From assembly GCF_003265345.1 (NCBI RefSeq), contig NZ_QFWW01000001.1, positions 584,427 to 648,426 of the forward strand: a DNA stretch of 64,000 nt, given 5' to 3'. The DNA is from Lentzea terrae (GTDB lineage Bacteria; Actinomycetota; Actinomycetes; Mycobacteriales; Pseudonocardiaceae). Positions within the stretch are counted from its first letter, which is position 1, and each line of letters begins with the position of its first letter. Under the pieces are notes generated by a model. That model saw nothing but the letters and a program-made list of their open reading frames with translations, was not told where the DNA came from and did not search any database. Positions 28,305 to 35,793 of this stretch are shown here, in pieces. Both the position numbers and the translations under genes were made by a program.

Positions 28305-29163
28305 GGTGCAGGGCGTCGAGGCGGGTGAGCTCCTCCGGAGTGAGCTGGAGTTCGCCCGCTTCGATGTTCTGCCGCAGGTGTTCTGGATCGCCGGTGCCGG
28401 GGATGACGAGCACGTGCGGTCCCCTGGCGAGGGTCCACGCCAGGCGGACCTGGGCCGGACTCGCGTTGTGCGCGCGGGCGATCTCGGTGACCTCGTCGTC
28501 CTCGGTCGACGTGCCGGCCTCCTTGTTGGCTCCGGCGAGCGCGAAAAATGGCACGAACGCGACGCCGCGCTCGCCGCACACGCCGACGAAGTCGTCCTGC
28601 TCGGGGTGGTGGCCGAGGCCGTACGAGTTCTGCACGCACACCACCGGAGCGATCTGCTGCGCCTGGTCGAGGTGGTGCGGCTTGACGTTCGACAGTCCGA
28701 GGTGCCGGATCAGGCCCTGCTGTTGGAGTTTCGCGAGCTGCTCGAAGTGCGGGGTGATGTCGTCGAGCCCGCTGACCCGCAGGTTCACCACGTCGAGGTG
28801 GTCGCGGCCGAGCTGCCGCAGGTTCTCCTCGACCTGGCCCCTGAGCTGCTGCGGTGTGGCGAGCGGCAGCCACTCCCCCTGCGGCGTCCTGCTCGGCCCG
28901 ACCTTGGTGACGATCACCAGGTCGTCCGGGTACGGCGCGAGCGCGCTGTTGATCAGCTCGTTCGCCGACCTCGTGGCGGAGAAGTAGAACGCGGCCGTGT
29001 CGATGTGGTCGACGCCCAGCTCGACCGCCAGCCGCAGCACCTCGATCGCCTGTTCCCGGCTGCGCGGCCGGGCGTTCGGGTCGAGCGCGGCCCCGGTCTG
29101 CGGCAGTCGCATCGCGCCGAAGCCGATCCGGTGCACGGTGAGGTCACCCAGTCGCCACGTCAT
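28291..29163 (-). CDS. Aldo/keto reductase
   Basis: The product has 290 residues from ATG 29163 (GTG 29172 is the alternative). It is a TIM-barrel oxidoreductase with GFGAMRLP at the N-terminus, catalytic Asp/Tyr in DHIDTAAFYF, lysine in VIVTKVGPS and histidine-region motif DVVNLRV. The cofactor signature VIPGTGDPEHLRQN lies near the C-terminus. It should reduce carbonyls with NADPH; the substrate is unknown. Confidence 0.87.
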   Translation of the reverse strand: MTWRLGDLTVHRIGFGAMRLPQTGAALDPNARPRSREQAIEVLRLAVELGVDHIDTAAFYFSATRSANELINSALAPYPDDLVIVTKVGPSRTPQGEWLPLATPQQLRGQVEENLRQLGRDHLDVVNLRVSGLDDITPHFEQLAKLQQQGLIRHLGLSNVKPHHLDQAQQIAPVVCVQNSYGLGHHPEQDDFVGVCGERGVAFVPFFALAGANKEAGTSTEDDEVTEIARAHNASPAQVRLAWTLARGPHVLVIPGTGDPEHLRQNIEAGELQLTPEELTRLDALHLNGS

Positions 29164-29189
29164 TCCGTCCACTGTGCCAGCCTGGTGGG

Positions 29190-29525
29190 GTGTTCACTCT
29201 CGCCGAGGCCCAAGTCGAACTCGCCAAGCTCCTGCCGGTGCTGGACGAGATCGTGCGCCTGCGCGCCGACGCCGCCGAGCTCGCCGTCGGGTCGTCCGCA
29301 CTGGGCGGGCTGCCGGAGTTCAAGGCCGCGCAGGCCCGGCTGGACGAGCTGATGGAAACCGTGCAGCAGACCGGGGCCGAGCTGAAGGGCTTCGCGCCGT
29401 TGCTGGTCGACTTCCCGTCGGAACGCGACGGTGTGCCGGTGCTGTTGTGCTGGCTGGAGGGTGACCGGACGCTCGGCTGGTACCACCGCGCCGACGTGGG
29501 GTTCGCCGGCCGACGTCCGCTCTAG
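29190..29525 (+). CDS. DUF2203 family protein
   Basis: The 111-residue helical protein starts with the DUF2203 pattern MFTLAEAQVELAKLLPVL and ends VLLCWLEGDRTLGWYHRADVGFAGRRPL, whose W-HxxDxGFxGR ending is characteristic. The family is uncharacterised; the conserved tail suggests a small-molecule or metal site. The GTG start lies 26 bases from the divergent reductase start. Its stop overlaps the convergent membrane-protein gene by 4 bases. Confidence 0.8.
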   Translation: MFTLAEAQVELAKLLPVLDEIVRLRADAAELAVGSSALGGLPEFKAAQARLDELMETVQQTGAELKGFAPLLVDFPSERDGVPVLLCWLEGDRTLGWYHRADVGFAGRRPL

Positions 29526-30426
29526 GGCGCCAGGAAGCCCGCGATCAGCAGCACGCTGATCAGGCCGGTTATGAGTCCCAGCGCCGCCAGGTAGTGCTTC
29601 GCGGTGGTGCGGCCGGGCATGCGGTGCAGGATGATGCCCGCCGCCAGCGTCAGCACACCGGCGATCGGTGCCAGCGCGCGCCACGCCTTGTCCCACGTGA
29701 ACGGCAGGTAGATGTCCGCGCCGTACAGCGACAGGATCAGCGCGGGCAGGCCGAGTCCGGCGGCGGCCGCGGCCGCGAGCATGTTGAACCGTTGCTGCGC
29801 CTCGCCTTCCTGTGCCACGGCGAAGGTGGAGACGCTGCCCAGCAACGACTGCAGGCGGGTGAGCTCGTCGCCGAGCTCGACGTCCATGGCCTCGCAGTGC
29901 CGCAGCACAGCTGGGAGCTTGCTCTCGCGCAGCGTGACTCGGGCGTGGTCACGGGCACGGCTGAACGCGATCGACAACTCCAGCAGCTGGGCCATCACCA
30001 TGCGCAGCGCGGTGCTCTTGCGCTGTGCCAACAGGTCCGCCACCTGACGTTCCATCTCGTAGCGAAGACCCCGCAGGTCCGCGACGGCGTTGCGCGACCC
30101 CTCGGTGATGGCCTTCGCGATGACGCCTGCCCGGCCGCTCTCGGGGATCGGGTGGGCGGGTGCTTCAGCAGCTCGGCGACGTCGTCGCCGTTCCACGGAT
30201 CCCGGTGCCAGCCGCCGTTCTCGCTCCAGGCCGCGCGCACGGACACGTCGATCCGCTCGCCGTCGGTGCACGCCTGCCCGACGAGCACTCGGCGCACCCC
30301 GCCGTTCGTGACCCGTACGAACGGCACGCAGTCCAGACTGTCCAGGCCGTCCTTCACCACCTGCACGGCCACCTGCACGCCCAGATCCGGGTCCGCGGGA
30401 TCGCCCGCCAGCACGCGTAAGTCCAC
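29522..30426 (-). pseudogene. Two-domain membrane protein (CorA-like C-terminus), frame broken
   Basis: The N-terminal ~90 residues, from GTG 30426 (DLRVLAGDPADPDLGVQVAV, VRRVLVGQACTDGERIDVSV), and the C-terminal ~210 residues are in different frames. The C-terminal part is a helical region VIAKAITEGSRNAVADLRGL, then coiled coil, then two pairs of hydrophobic helices ending LGLITGLISVLLIAGF. The 905-nt span is one base short of 302 codons. Joining them needs one extra C at CACCC near 30150-30152, which would read PTPIPESG. The C-terminal half resembles CorA-type channel proteins in layout, but I see no GMN motif, so transport is doubtful. It may be a sequencing error or a recent inactivation. 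Confidence 0.6.
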
Positions 30427-30516
30427 GTCGTGATCTTCGCACGGTGACCAGATCCGTCCGGTCCTCGGCCGGGTCGTGCCTGTTTCGCGGTGCTCGGGTT
30501 GGCGAGGCTTGTGTTC

Positions 30517-31065
30517 ATGAAGCGAGCATTGATCGTCATCGACGTGCAGGAGTCGTTCCGCCAGCGGGCCAACTGGGCCGAGACGTCCAACCCGGACGTC
30601 GTGGGCAAGGTGAACCAGCTGGTCGACATGTCGCGTGACGCCGGCGATCTGGTGGTGTGGGTGCTGCACTCCGAGCCCGGCACCGGCGACGTGTTCGACC
30701 CCGCGCTCGGGCACGTGCGGCTGATCGACGGCCTCAAGCCCCTGGACGACGAGCCGCTGTTGACCAAGACGTCGCACAACGCGTTCACCACGACGAACCT
30801 GCAGCAGACGCTCACGCAGCACGGCGTGCGGGAACTGCTGGTCAGCGGCATCCGGACCGAGCAGTGCTGCGAGACGACCGCGCGGGTGGGGTCGGATCTC
30901 GGGTTCGACATGACGTTCGTGACGGACGCGACCGCCACCATGCCGATCGAGCACTGGCGGACCGGGAAGGTGCTCGGCGTCGAGGAGATCATCGAGCGGA
31001 CCGAGTACGCGCTGGCCGGTCGATTCGCGCGGATCTCGGATGTCGCTACGCTGACCGGATCGTGA
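30517..31065 (+). CDS. Isochorismatase-family cysteine hydrolase, copy A
   Basis: The 182-residue product has VIDVQESF (catalytic aspartate), KTSHNAFTTT (catalytic lysine) and SGIRTEQCCETTAR (nucleophile cysteine), which form the Asp-Lys-Cys triad of this family. It hydrolyses amides or vinyl ethers such as nicotinamide, N-carbamoyl compounds or isochorismate; the substrate is unknown. The ATG at 30517 was chosen for the canonical MKRALIVIDVQ start. The downstream regulator overlaps it (GTGA). Confidence 0.88.
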   Translation: MKRALIVIDVQESFRQRANWAETSNPDVVGKVNQLVDMSRDAGDLVVWVLHSEPGTGDVFDPALGHVRLIDGLKPLDDEPLLTKTSHNAFTTTNLQQTLTQHGVRELLVSGIRTEQCCETTARVGSDLGFDMTFVTDATATMPIEHWRTGKVLGVEEIIERTEYALAGRFARISDVATLTGS

Positions 31066-31964
31066 CCAGAGTCGTCTTTCTGCTCGTACCGGGAGTGCAC
31101 CTGCTCGACCTCGCGGGGCCGGCGCAGGTGTTCTCCAGCGCGGCCGACCTCGTGGGCGGCTACGCGCTGTCCTACGTCGGCGACTCGGAGTCCGTGCCCA
31201 GCCATCAGGGCGTGCCGCTGGGCGCGACCACCGAGTTGCCCTCTCTCGACGTGCACGACCTCGTCTTCGTACCGGGATGGCGCTCGCCGAAGATCGCCGG
31301 GACCGGACCGTTGAGTGCGCGCGCGTTGGCGTGGTTGTGCGCGCACCACGCCAACGGAGGCACGGTCGCGAGTGTGTGTGCCGGTGCAGACATCTTGGGC
31401 CGCGCCGGTCTGCTCGACGGCCGCCGTTGCACCACACACCACGAACTGCAGGACGAACTCGAACGGCGCTACCCGCGCGCACGGGTGGTCCGCGACGTTC
31501 TGTTCGTTGAGGACGATCGGGTCGTGACGTCCGCGGGCATCGCGAGCGGCATCGACCTGGCGTTGAACCTCGTCGCTGTCAGACACGGACCGGCTGTTGC
31601 CGCCGCGATCGCACGCACGATGGTCGTCTACGCGCGCAGGAACGGTGACGACCAGCAGGCGAGCGTGCTGCTGCGGTACCGGTCGCACGTCAACGAGACC
31701 GTGCACCGCATTCAGGACGTCATCGAGTCACGCCTCACCGACCGGCTGTCGTTGGCAGAACTGGCCGTTGCCGCGGGATGCAGCGAACGAACCGTGACGC
31801 GCCTGTTCGGCCGTGCGACGGGCATGACGCCGTTGAGGTACCAGCAGGCGTTGCGCGTCGAACGGGCCGAACATCTCATCGGACAAGGCGCCACAGTGGA
31901 GACCGCCGCCCGCAACGTCGGCTTCGAAGACGCCCGCATGCTGCGCCGGCTGCGTTCGCGCTGA
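31062..31964 (+). CDS. GlxA-type transcriptional regulator (DJ-1/PfpI + AraC)
   Basis: The 300-residue product has an N-terminal DJ-1/PfpI domain (VVFLLVPGVHLLDLAGPAQVF, nucleophile-elbow cysteine in VASVCAGADILG) and a C-terminal AraC helix-turn-helix pair (LSLAELAVAAGCSERTVTRL, and the second motif ending VGFEDARMLRRLR). Such GlxA regulators control amidase and nitrogen-scavenging genes in many actinobacteria. It sits between two isochorismatase genes and probably regulates one or both. Confidence 0.9.
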   Translation: MTRVVFLLVPGVHLLDLAGPAQVFSSAADLVGGYALSYVGDSESVPSHQGVPLGATTELPSLDVHDLVFVPGWRSPKIAGTGPLSARALAWLCAHHANGGTVASVCAGADILGRAGLLDGRRCTTHHELQDELERRYPRARVVRDVLFVEDDRVVTSAGIASGIDLALNLVAVRHGPAVAAAIARTMVVYARRNGDDQQASVLLRYRSHVNETVHRIQDVIESRLTDRLSLAELAVAAGCSERTVTRLFGRATGMTPLRYQQALRVERAEHLIGQGATVETAARNVGFEDARMLRRLRSR

Positions 31965-31967
31965 AAA

Positions 31968-31990
31968 CTGTCAGACCCGAGGCATAGTGT
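31968..31990 (+). promoter_or_regulatory. RecA-NDp/PafBC-like promoter for leaderless isochorismatase
   Basis: CTGTCAGAC (31968-31976), 8 bp, TAGTGT (31985-31990). The -10-like hexamer fits TAnnnT exactly, and a GTG (31998) begins 8 bases later, the same spacing as at 1274-1304. The second half of the upstream element reads AC instead of the consensus TG. Confidence 0.5.
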
Positions 31991-31997
31991 GACCCGC

Positions 31998-32555
31998 GTG
32001 ACGACTCTGGCGAACCGCCCCAACACCGCATTGCTCGTGATCGACGTCCAGAACGGCGTGGTGAACCACGCCCACAACCGCGACGAAGTCGTCGCCAACG
32101 TCGCCACCCTCGTCGACAAGGCCCGCGCCGCCGGCGTCGACGTGGTGTGGGTGCAGCACAGCAACGCCGAGCACATGCCCGAGGAGTCCGACGGCTGGCA
32201 GTTCGTGCCGGAGCTGAAGCTCGCCGAGGGCGAACCGGTGGTGCACAAGACGTACGCCGACTCCTTCGAGGCCACCGACCTCGAGGAAGTCCTGGCGCGC
32301 AAGGGCATCGGCAGCCTCGTGGTGGCCGGCGCGCAGACCGACGAGTGCATCCGCTCGACCCTGCACGGCGCGATCGTCCGCGGCTACGACGCCCTGCTGG
32401 TGAGCGACGCGCACACCACGGAAGACCTGTCCGAGTACGGCGCCCCCACTCCGGACAAGGTCATCGCGCACACCAACCTCTACTGGGAGAACCACACGGC
32501 GCCCGGCCGCGCGGCGGGCGTGGTCAAGACGGAGGACGCCTTCAAGCCCGCGTGA
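31998..32555 (+). CDS. Isochorismatase-family cysteine hydrolase, copy B
   Basis: The 185-residue product has the triad motifs VIDVQNGVV (Asp), HKTYADSFEATDLEE (Lys) and VVAGAQTDECIRSTLHG (Cys). It shares fold and motifs with the copy at 30517 but is clearly diverged. The GTG at 31998 (VTTLANRPN) was chosen because it sits at the predicted transcription start of the promoter above; an in-frame GTG at 31989 overlaps the -10 element. It is separated by 33 bases from the GlxA-type regulator gene and has its own promoter. Confidence 0.88.
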   Translation: MTTLANRPNTALLVIDVQNGVVNHAHNRDEVVANVATLVDKARAAGVDVVWVQHSNAEHMPEESDGWQFVPELKLAEGEPVVHKTYADSFEATDLEEVLARKGIGSLVVAGAQTDECIRSTLHGAIVRGYDALLVSDAHTTEDLSEYGAPTPDKVIAHTNLYWENHTAPGRAAGVVKTEDAFKPA

Positions 32556-32931
32556 GCAGGTGGCGAGTGGGGCTGTAGTCGATCTTCCAGTCCTCGTGGA
32601 CGCCGCATGCGCCGCAACCGAGGCACCGCAGCCCGACGCTCACCCAGCGCACCTCGCCGTCCGGACGGCAGGACAGCCCGAGCACGGCGGCGAACTCCTC
32701 GCCGCCGCACGGGCAGGCGCACTCCTCCGCGCCGTCGTCCTCCCAGAACTCGGCGGAGTCGGCCAGGAACTCCGCCGTGCTACAACGGACGCACCTCCGG
32801 CGCACCGCACACTCCTCGGTCACCTGCACCTCGAACGTCCGGCCGCCACAACCACCGCACACCGACTCGACGACCTGCGTGACCTCGTAGCCGCCTGCTC
32901 GGAAGTCGCGGACGTACTCGTCGAGCGTCAC
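32542..32931 (-). CDS. Multi-CxxC zinc-ribbon-like small protein
   Basis: The 129-residue product contains four cysteine clusters: CGGCGG, CAVRRRCVRC, CACPCGGEEF and CLGCGACG. These pair up as one or two zinc ribbons. Many acidic residues and an ILxYSPT-like ending (KIDYSPTRHLL) suggest a soluble protein. The GTG at 32931 overlaps the stop of the upstream NAD-binding gene (GTGA), so it is coupled. No family was recognised; similar proteins in actinobacteria are annotated as hypothetical. Confidence 0.7.
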   Translation of the reverse strand: MTLDEYVRDFRAGGYEVTQVVESVCGGCGGRTFEVQVTEECAVRRRCVRCSTAEFLADSAEFWEDDGAEECACPCGGEEFAAVLGLSCRPDGEVRWVSVGLRCLGCGACGVHEDWKIDYSPTRHLLTRA

Positions 32932-33569
32932 CGCGCGAGCCGGTTGATCTCGTCGCTGCGCAGCACCTTCGCCGCCTCGGCACCCTTGGCCAGCGCCACC
33001 ACGGCGCGGCCGAGTTCGTCGGTGCTCGTGACGAACTTCGGCGCCACCCTGCGCAGCAAGGGGAGCAGCCACGAGGTCCACGAGTAGACGTACCGGTAGA
33101 TCCGGGTCCGCGACGTGATGCCGTGCCGGGGTTGGATGAAGCCGGGCCGGATGACGAAGACCCGCCGGTCCAACGCCAGCAGCTCGTTCTCCGTCCGGCC
33201 CTTCACCCGCGCCCACATCGTCTTGCTGTCGGCGTTCGCGCCCTCGCCGGACACGTACACGAACGTGCCGCCGACGACCCGCGCCGCCTCAAGCGCGTAG
33301 TCGTGCGTCACGGGCGTGTACTCGGCCTCGGTCAGACCGGCCGACGTCAGGCCCATGCAGTAGAAGCACGCGTCGGCGTCGGCCACCTGCGGCGCAATCG
33401 GTGTGAGGTCACCGAAGTCCGCGTGCACGACGTGCTGCAGCTTCGGATCGGTCACCGCCAGAGCAGACCGCCCCACCGTCACGACCGAGTCGACCTCGGG
33501 GTCGAGCAGACACTCGCGCAGCGCGCCCTGGCCCACCATGCCGCTGGCACCGAACACCACGATCTTCAC
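32928..33569 (-). CDS. NAD(P)-binding oxidoreductase (NmrA/epimerase-like)
   Basis: The 213-residue Rossmann protein has cofactor loop VFGASGMVGQG at about 5-15, an acidic residue after beta 2 and FVYVSGEGAN in place of the SDR serine region. RVFVIRPGFIQPRHG follows late in the protein. It resembles the HTATIP2/NAD(P)H-binding group, possibly redox sensors rather than enzymes. It is co-translated with the zinc-ribbon protein. Confidence 0.8.
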   Translation of the reverse strand: MKIVVFGASGMVGQGALRECLLDPEVDSVVTVGRSALAVTDPKLQHVVHADFGDLTPIAPQVADADACFYCMGLTSAGLTEAEYTPVTHDYALEAARVVGGTFVYVSGEGANADSKTMWARVKGRTENELLALDRRVFVIRPGFIQPRHGITSRTRIYRYVYSWTSWLLPLLRRVAPKFVTSTDELGRAVVALAKGAEAAKVLRSDEINRLAR

Positions 33570-33602
33570 ACCACAAAGCTAGTCCGCCACCACACTGAGT
33601 GC

Positions 33603-34046
33603 ATGAAGCGGACCTTGTACCGACGCGCGCCGGGCCCGGTGCCCGACCTGCCGCAGAACCTCCGCACCGTCAACGACGAGGACGACGCCGCACTCGCCGA
33701 CCTGATGGAACGCGCCTATGCCGGCACCATCGACGAACAGCTCGGCGGCAACAGCGACGGTGCCGTGGAAATCGCGAGCTGGCGGCCGACCGCCGTGCCG
33801 GACGCGAGCTTCGTCGTCGACGAGGACCAGCTCGTGGCCGCCTCGCTGATCTCCAGGCACGGCAACGACTTCTGGCTCGGGTACGTGATCACGCACCCGG
33901 AGTGGAAGGGCCGCGGCCTCGGCACCGCGGTCGTCGCGGCCTCCCTGCGCGCCCTCGACGCCCCGGTCCTGGCGGCAGTCACCGACGGCAACACACCGTC
34001 AGAGCGACTCCTCACCACGCTCGGCTTCACGCCAGTGCCGCGCTGA
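33603..34046 (+). CDS. GNAT N-acetyltransferase, copy A
   Basis: The 147-residue product has a GNAT core with the acetyl-CoA pyrophosphate loop WKGRGLGTAVV (motif A, about residues 101-111), preceded by the beta strand FWLGYVITHPE. NTPSERLLTTLGF is the C-terminal motif. The substrate is unknown. Its 3' end overlaps the convergent tetR gene by 20 bases. Confidence 0.83.
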   Translation: MKRTLYRRAPGPVPDLPQNLRTVNDEDDAALADLMERAYAGTIDEQLGGNSDGAVEIASWRPTAVPDASFVVDEDQLVAASLISRHGNDFWLGYVITHPEWKGRGLGTAVVAASLRALDAPVLAAVTDGNTPSERLLTTLGFTPVPR

Positions 34047-34551
34047 CCCGCTGCTCGTCCCCGGTCGCCAGCAGGTCCAGCAGCGCACCCCGCAGCAACG
34101 CCAGCTCCCGAGTGCGCGTAGCCAGTCCGTCAGCCGTGTCGCGCACGTCTGCCGGTTGAGAAGCGCGCAGCACCTCCAGCCAGTCCTCCACGGTCGCGCG
34201 CGCGAAGCCGGCCCACGGCCCGTCGGGCTCCACGAGTGAGCGTGCGTACGCCTCCAGCCACAACGTGAGCAACGGCCGATGAGCGGGCGCCGACAGCCAC
34301 GCCCACAGCCGTGCGACGACCCCGGGCCCAACCCCGATGTCGGCGAGCAGCGCCAACTCGTCCGCGCGAGCGCGCGCCAGCAACGCCCTGACCAGGCCTT
34401 CCTTGCTGCCGAACAGGTAGAGCAGCACGCGCGTGCTCGACCCGATGGCCGCCGCCAACGGGCGCAGCGACACGTCCGCCAGGCCGTGGGTGAGCACGTA
34501 CCGGTAGGCGGCTTCGAGCAGTTCGGTCTCCCGCGCGGACGGCATGGCCAC
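34027..34551 (-). CDS. TetR-family regulator
   Basis: The 174-residue product has a short TetR DNA-binding domain (LLEAAYRYVLTHGLADVSLR, LAAAIGSSTRVLLYLFGSKE) and an alanine/leucine-rich ligand domain that is shorter than usual. Start choice is between two ATGs six bases apart (34551 and 34545). It is divergent from a second GNAT gene, with only 43 bases between starts and a candidate operator there. Confidence 0.85.
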   Translation of the reverse strand: MAMPSARETELLEAAYRYVLTHGLADVSLRPLAAAIGSSTRVLLYLFGSKEGLVRALLARARADELALLADIGVGPGVVARLWAWLSAPAHRPLLTLWLEAYARSLVEPDGPWAGFARATVEDWLEVLRASQPADVRDTADGLATRTRELALLRGALLDLLATGDEQRVSAALA

Positions 34552-34563
34552 TATTCTCGCATT

Positions 34564-34583
34564 ACTGAAACAGTCGTGTCAGT
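34564..34583. promoter_or_regulatory. Candidate TetR operator
   Basis: Imperfect palindrome ACTGAAAC...GTGTCAGT with perfect outer ACTGA/TCAGT arms, centred in the gap between tetR and the divergent GNAT gene. It ends one base before the GNAT ribosome-binding site GGAGGG. Confidence 0.5.
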
Positions 34584-34594
34584 GGAGGGAACCC

Positions 34595-35068
34595 ATGCTG
34601 ATCCGCCCGCTCGACCGGCCCGGCGACCTGGGCTGGGTGGTCCAGGCCCACGGCGAGCTCTACGCCTCCGAGTTCAACTGGGACACCTCGTTCGAGGCAC
34701 TGGTCGCCAAGATCGTCGGCGACTACGCGGCGGACCACGACTCCAGGGAAGCCGCCTGGATCGCCGAGCTCGACGGCGAACGCGTCGGATGCATCTTCTG
34801 CGTGCGAGAAGACGACAAGACCGCAAAGCTGCGCGTGCTGCTCGTGCACCCCGACGCACGAGGCCACGGCGCGGGCACCAAGCTCGTCGACACGTGCATC
34901 CAGTTCGCCAAGAACGCCGGATACCAACGCATGGTGCTGTGGACGGTCGACGGCCTGACATCAGCCAGGAAGATCTACGAGGCGCACGGGTTCGAACTCA
35001 AGGAGAAGACCCCGCAGCACAGCTTCGGCCACGACGTGATCGGCCAGCTCTGGGCCAGAGACCTCTAG
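34595..35068 (+). CDS. GNAT N-acetyltransferase, copy B
   Basis: The 157-residue product has motif A LLVHPDARGHGAGTKLVD (about residues 83-100), then GYQRMVLWTVDGLTSARKIYEAHGF, the standard GNAT beta-4/alpha-3 to beta-6 region. This pattern resembles MarR-associated GNATs. It starts behind a strong GGAGGG site and is probably repressed by the divergent TetR protein through 34564-34583. Confidence 0.85.
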   Translation: MLIRPLDRPGDLGWVVQAHGELYASEFNWDTSFEALVAKIVGDYAADHDSREAAWIAELDGERVGCIFCVREDDKTAKLRVLLVHPDARGHGAGTKLVDTCIQFAKNAGYQRMVLWTVDGLTSARKIYEAHGFELKEKTPQHSFGHDVIGQLWARDL

Positions 35069-35169
35069 GCGAAAACCGGTCCAGCCGGTGGTCGACGAAC
35101 GCTGCTTCAGCTACGTCGTCCTGGGAACCAAAGGTCGTGCCCGCCGACCTGCACCGCGGAATTCCACCC

Positions 35170-35187
35170 CTGACCTGCGGATTTCAT
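35170..35187 (+). repeat. Shared upstream element of the PLAT-like pair, copy 1
   Basis: CTGACCTGCGGATTTCAT, repeated with one change at 35760-35777. Each copy precedes one gene of the duplicated secreted pair, but at different distances (79 and 17 bases before the start codon). It shows that upstream DNA was duplicated along with the gene. Confidence 0.6.
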
Positions 35188-35265
35188 GATCGTCGCATAG
35201 TCGTGCAACAGCGTGCTGACAACTTCCTCTCAGCAACATCGACACCACCCAGAGGGGAACCAAGC

Positions 35266-35703
35266 ATGAAGCACACCGCTCGTGCGATCGTCGGCTTCAC
35301 GGCCGCCGGGCTCGCAGCCATGTTGGGACTGGGCAGCGCCCAGGCCGCGGCCGGCAACTACCACATCGAGAGCCGGACCTGCAACGTCGAGGACGCCGGC
35401 ACGGACTCCCGCGTCGAGGTTCGCCTGAACGGCACCGCCACCTCCTCGGGCTGGATCCTGCTGGACAACTCCGGCGACGACCGGGAGCGCGGCCGCACGG
35501 ACGTCTACGACAAGACGCTGAGCAACCTCGGCACCGTCACCTCGGTCGACATCTACTTCGCCAACAACGACGACAGCCCGCACTGGTGCCTCGAGGAGTT
35601 CACCGTCCGCACGCCCACCGGCGTGACGACGATCCACCCGTTCCACAACTGGCTCACCAGGGTCTACTCGAAGACCAGCCCGCTGCGCCTCAACGCGGCC
35701 TGA
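35266..35703 (+). CDS. Secreted PLAT/LH2-like domain protein, copy 1
   Basis: The 145-residue product has a signal peptide (IVGFTAAGLAAMLGLGSAQA) followed by a single small beta-rich domain. NVEDAGTDSRVEVRLNG matches the opening strands of PLAT/LH2 domains, and SPHWCLEEFTVRTP and PFHNWL match the closing part. Two cysteines could pair. PLAT domains bind lipids or proteins at membranes; here the protein should be free outside the cell. It starts behind GAGGGGA and is followed by a strong hairpin. Confidence 0.75.
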   Translation: MKHTARAIVGFTAAGLAAMLGLGSAQAAAGNYHIESRTCNVEDAGTDSRVEVRLNGTATSSGWILLDNSGDDRERGRTDVYDKTLSNLGTVTSVDIYFANNDDSPHWCLEEFTVRTPTGVTTIHPFHNWLTRVYSKTSPLRLNAA

Positions 35704-35710
35704 CCAGGCC

Positions 35711-35746
35711 ACCCCGGTGGGCCGTCCGCGCGACGGCCGCCGGGGT
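35711..35746 (+). terminator. Hairpin after PLAT-like copy 1
   Basis: ACCCCG and GGCCGTC (35711-35727) pair with GACGGCC and CGGGGT (35732-35746) around a CGCGC loop, with a small internal bulge. No T tract is present, as often in actinobacteria. Confidence 0.6.
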
Positions 35747-35759
35747 TCCGGCACGTGCT

Positions 35760-35777
35760 CTGACCTGCTGATTTCAT
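35760..35777 (+). repeat. Shared upstream element of the PLAT-like pair, copy 2
   Basis: CTGACCTGCTGATTTCAT, differing at one base from 35170-35187. It is followed by GGGGAACCAACCATGAAG, matching the ribosome-binding region of copy 1. Confidence 0.6.
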
Positions 35778-35793
35778 CGATGGGGAACCAACC

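Noticed and set aside
34571-34594. GTGTCAGTG as a third DNA-damage promoter box
   Set aside because: No TAnnnT element at the required 8-bp spacing; the sequence is better explained as operator arm plus ribosome-binding site.
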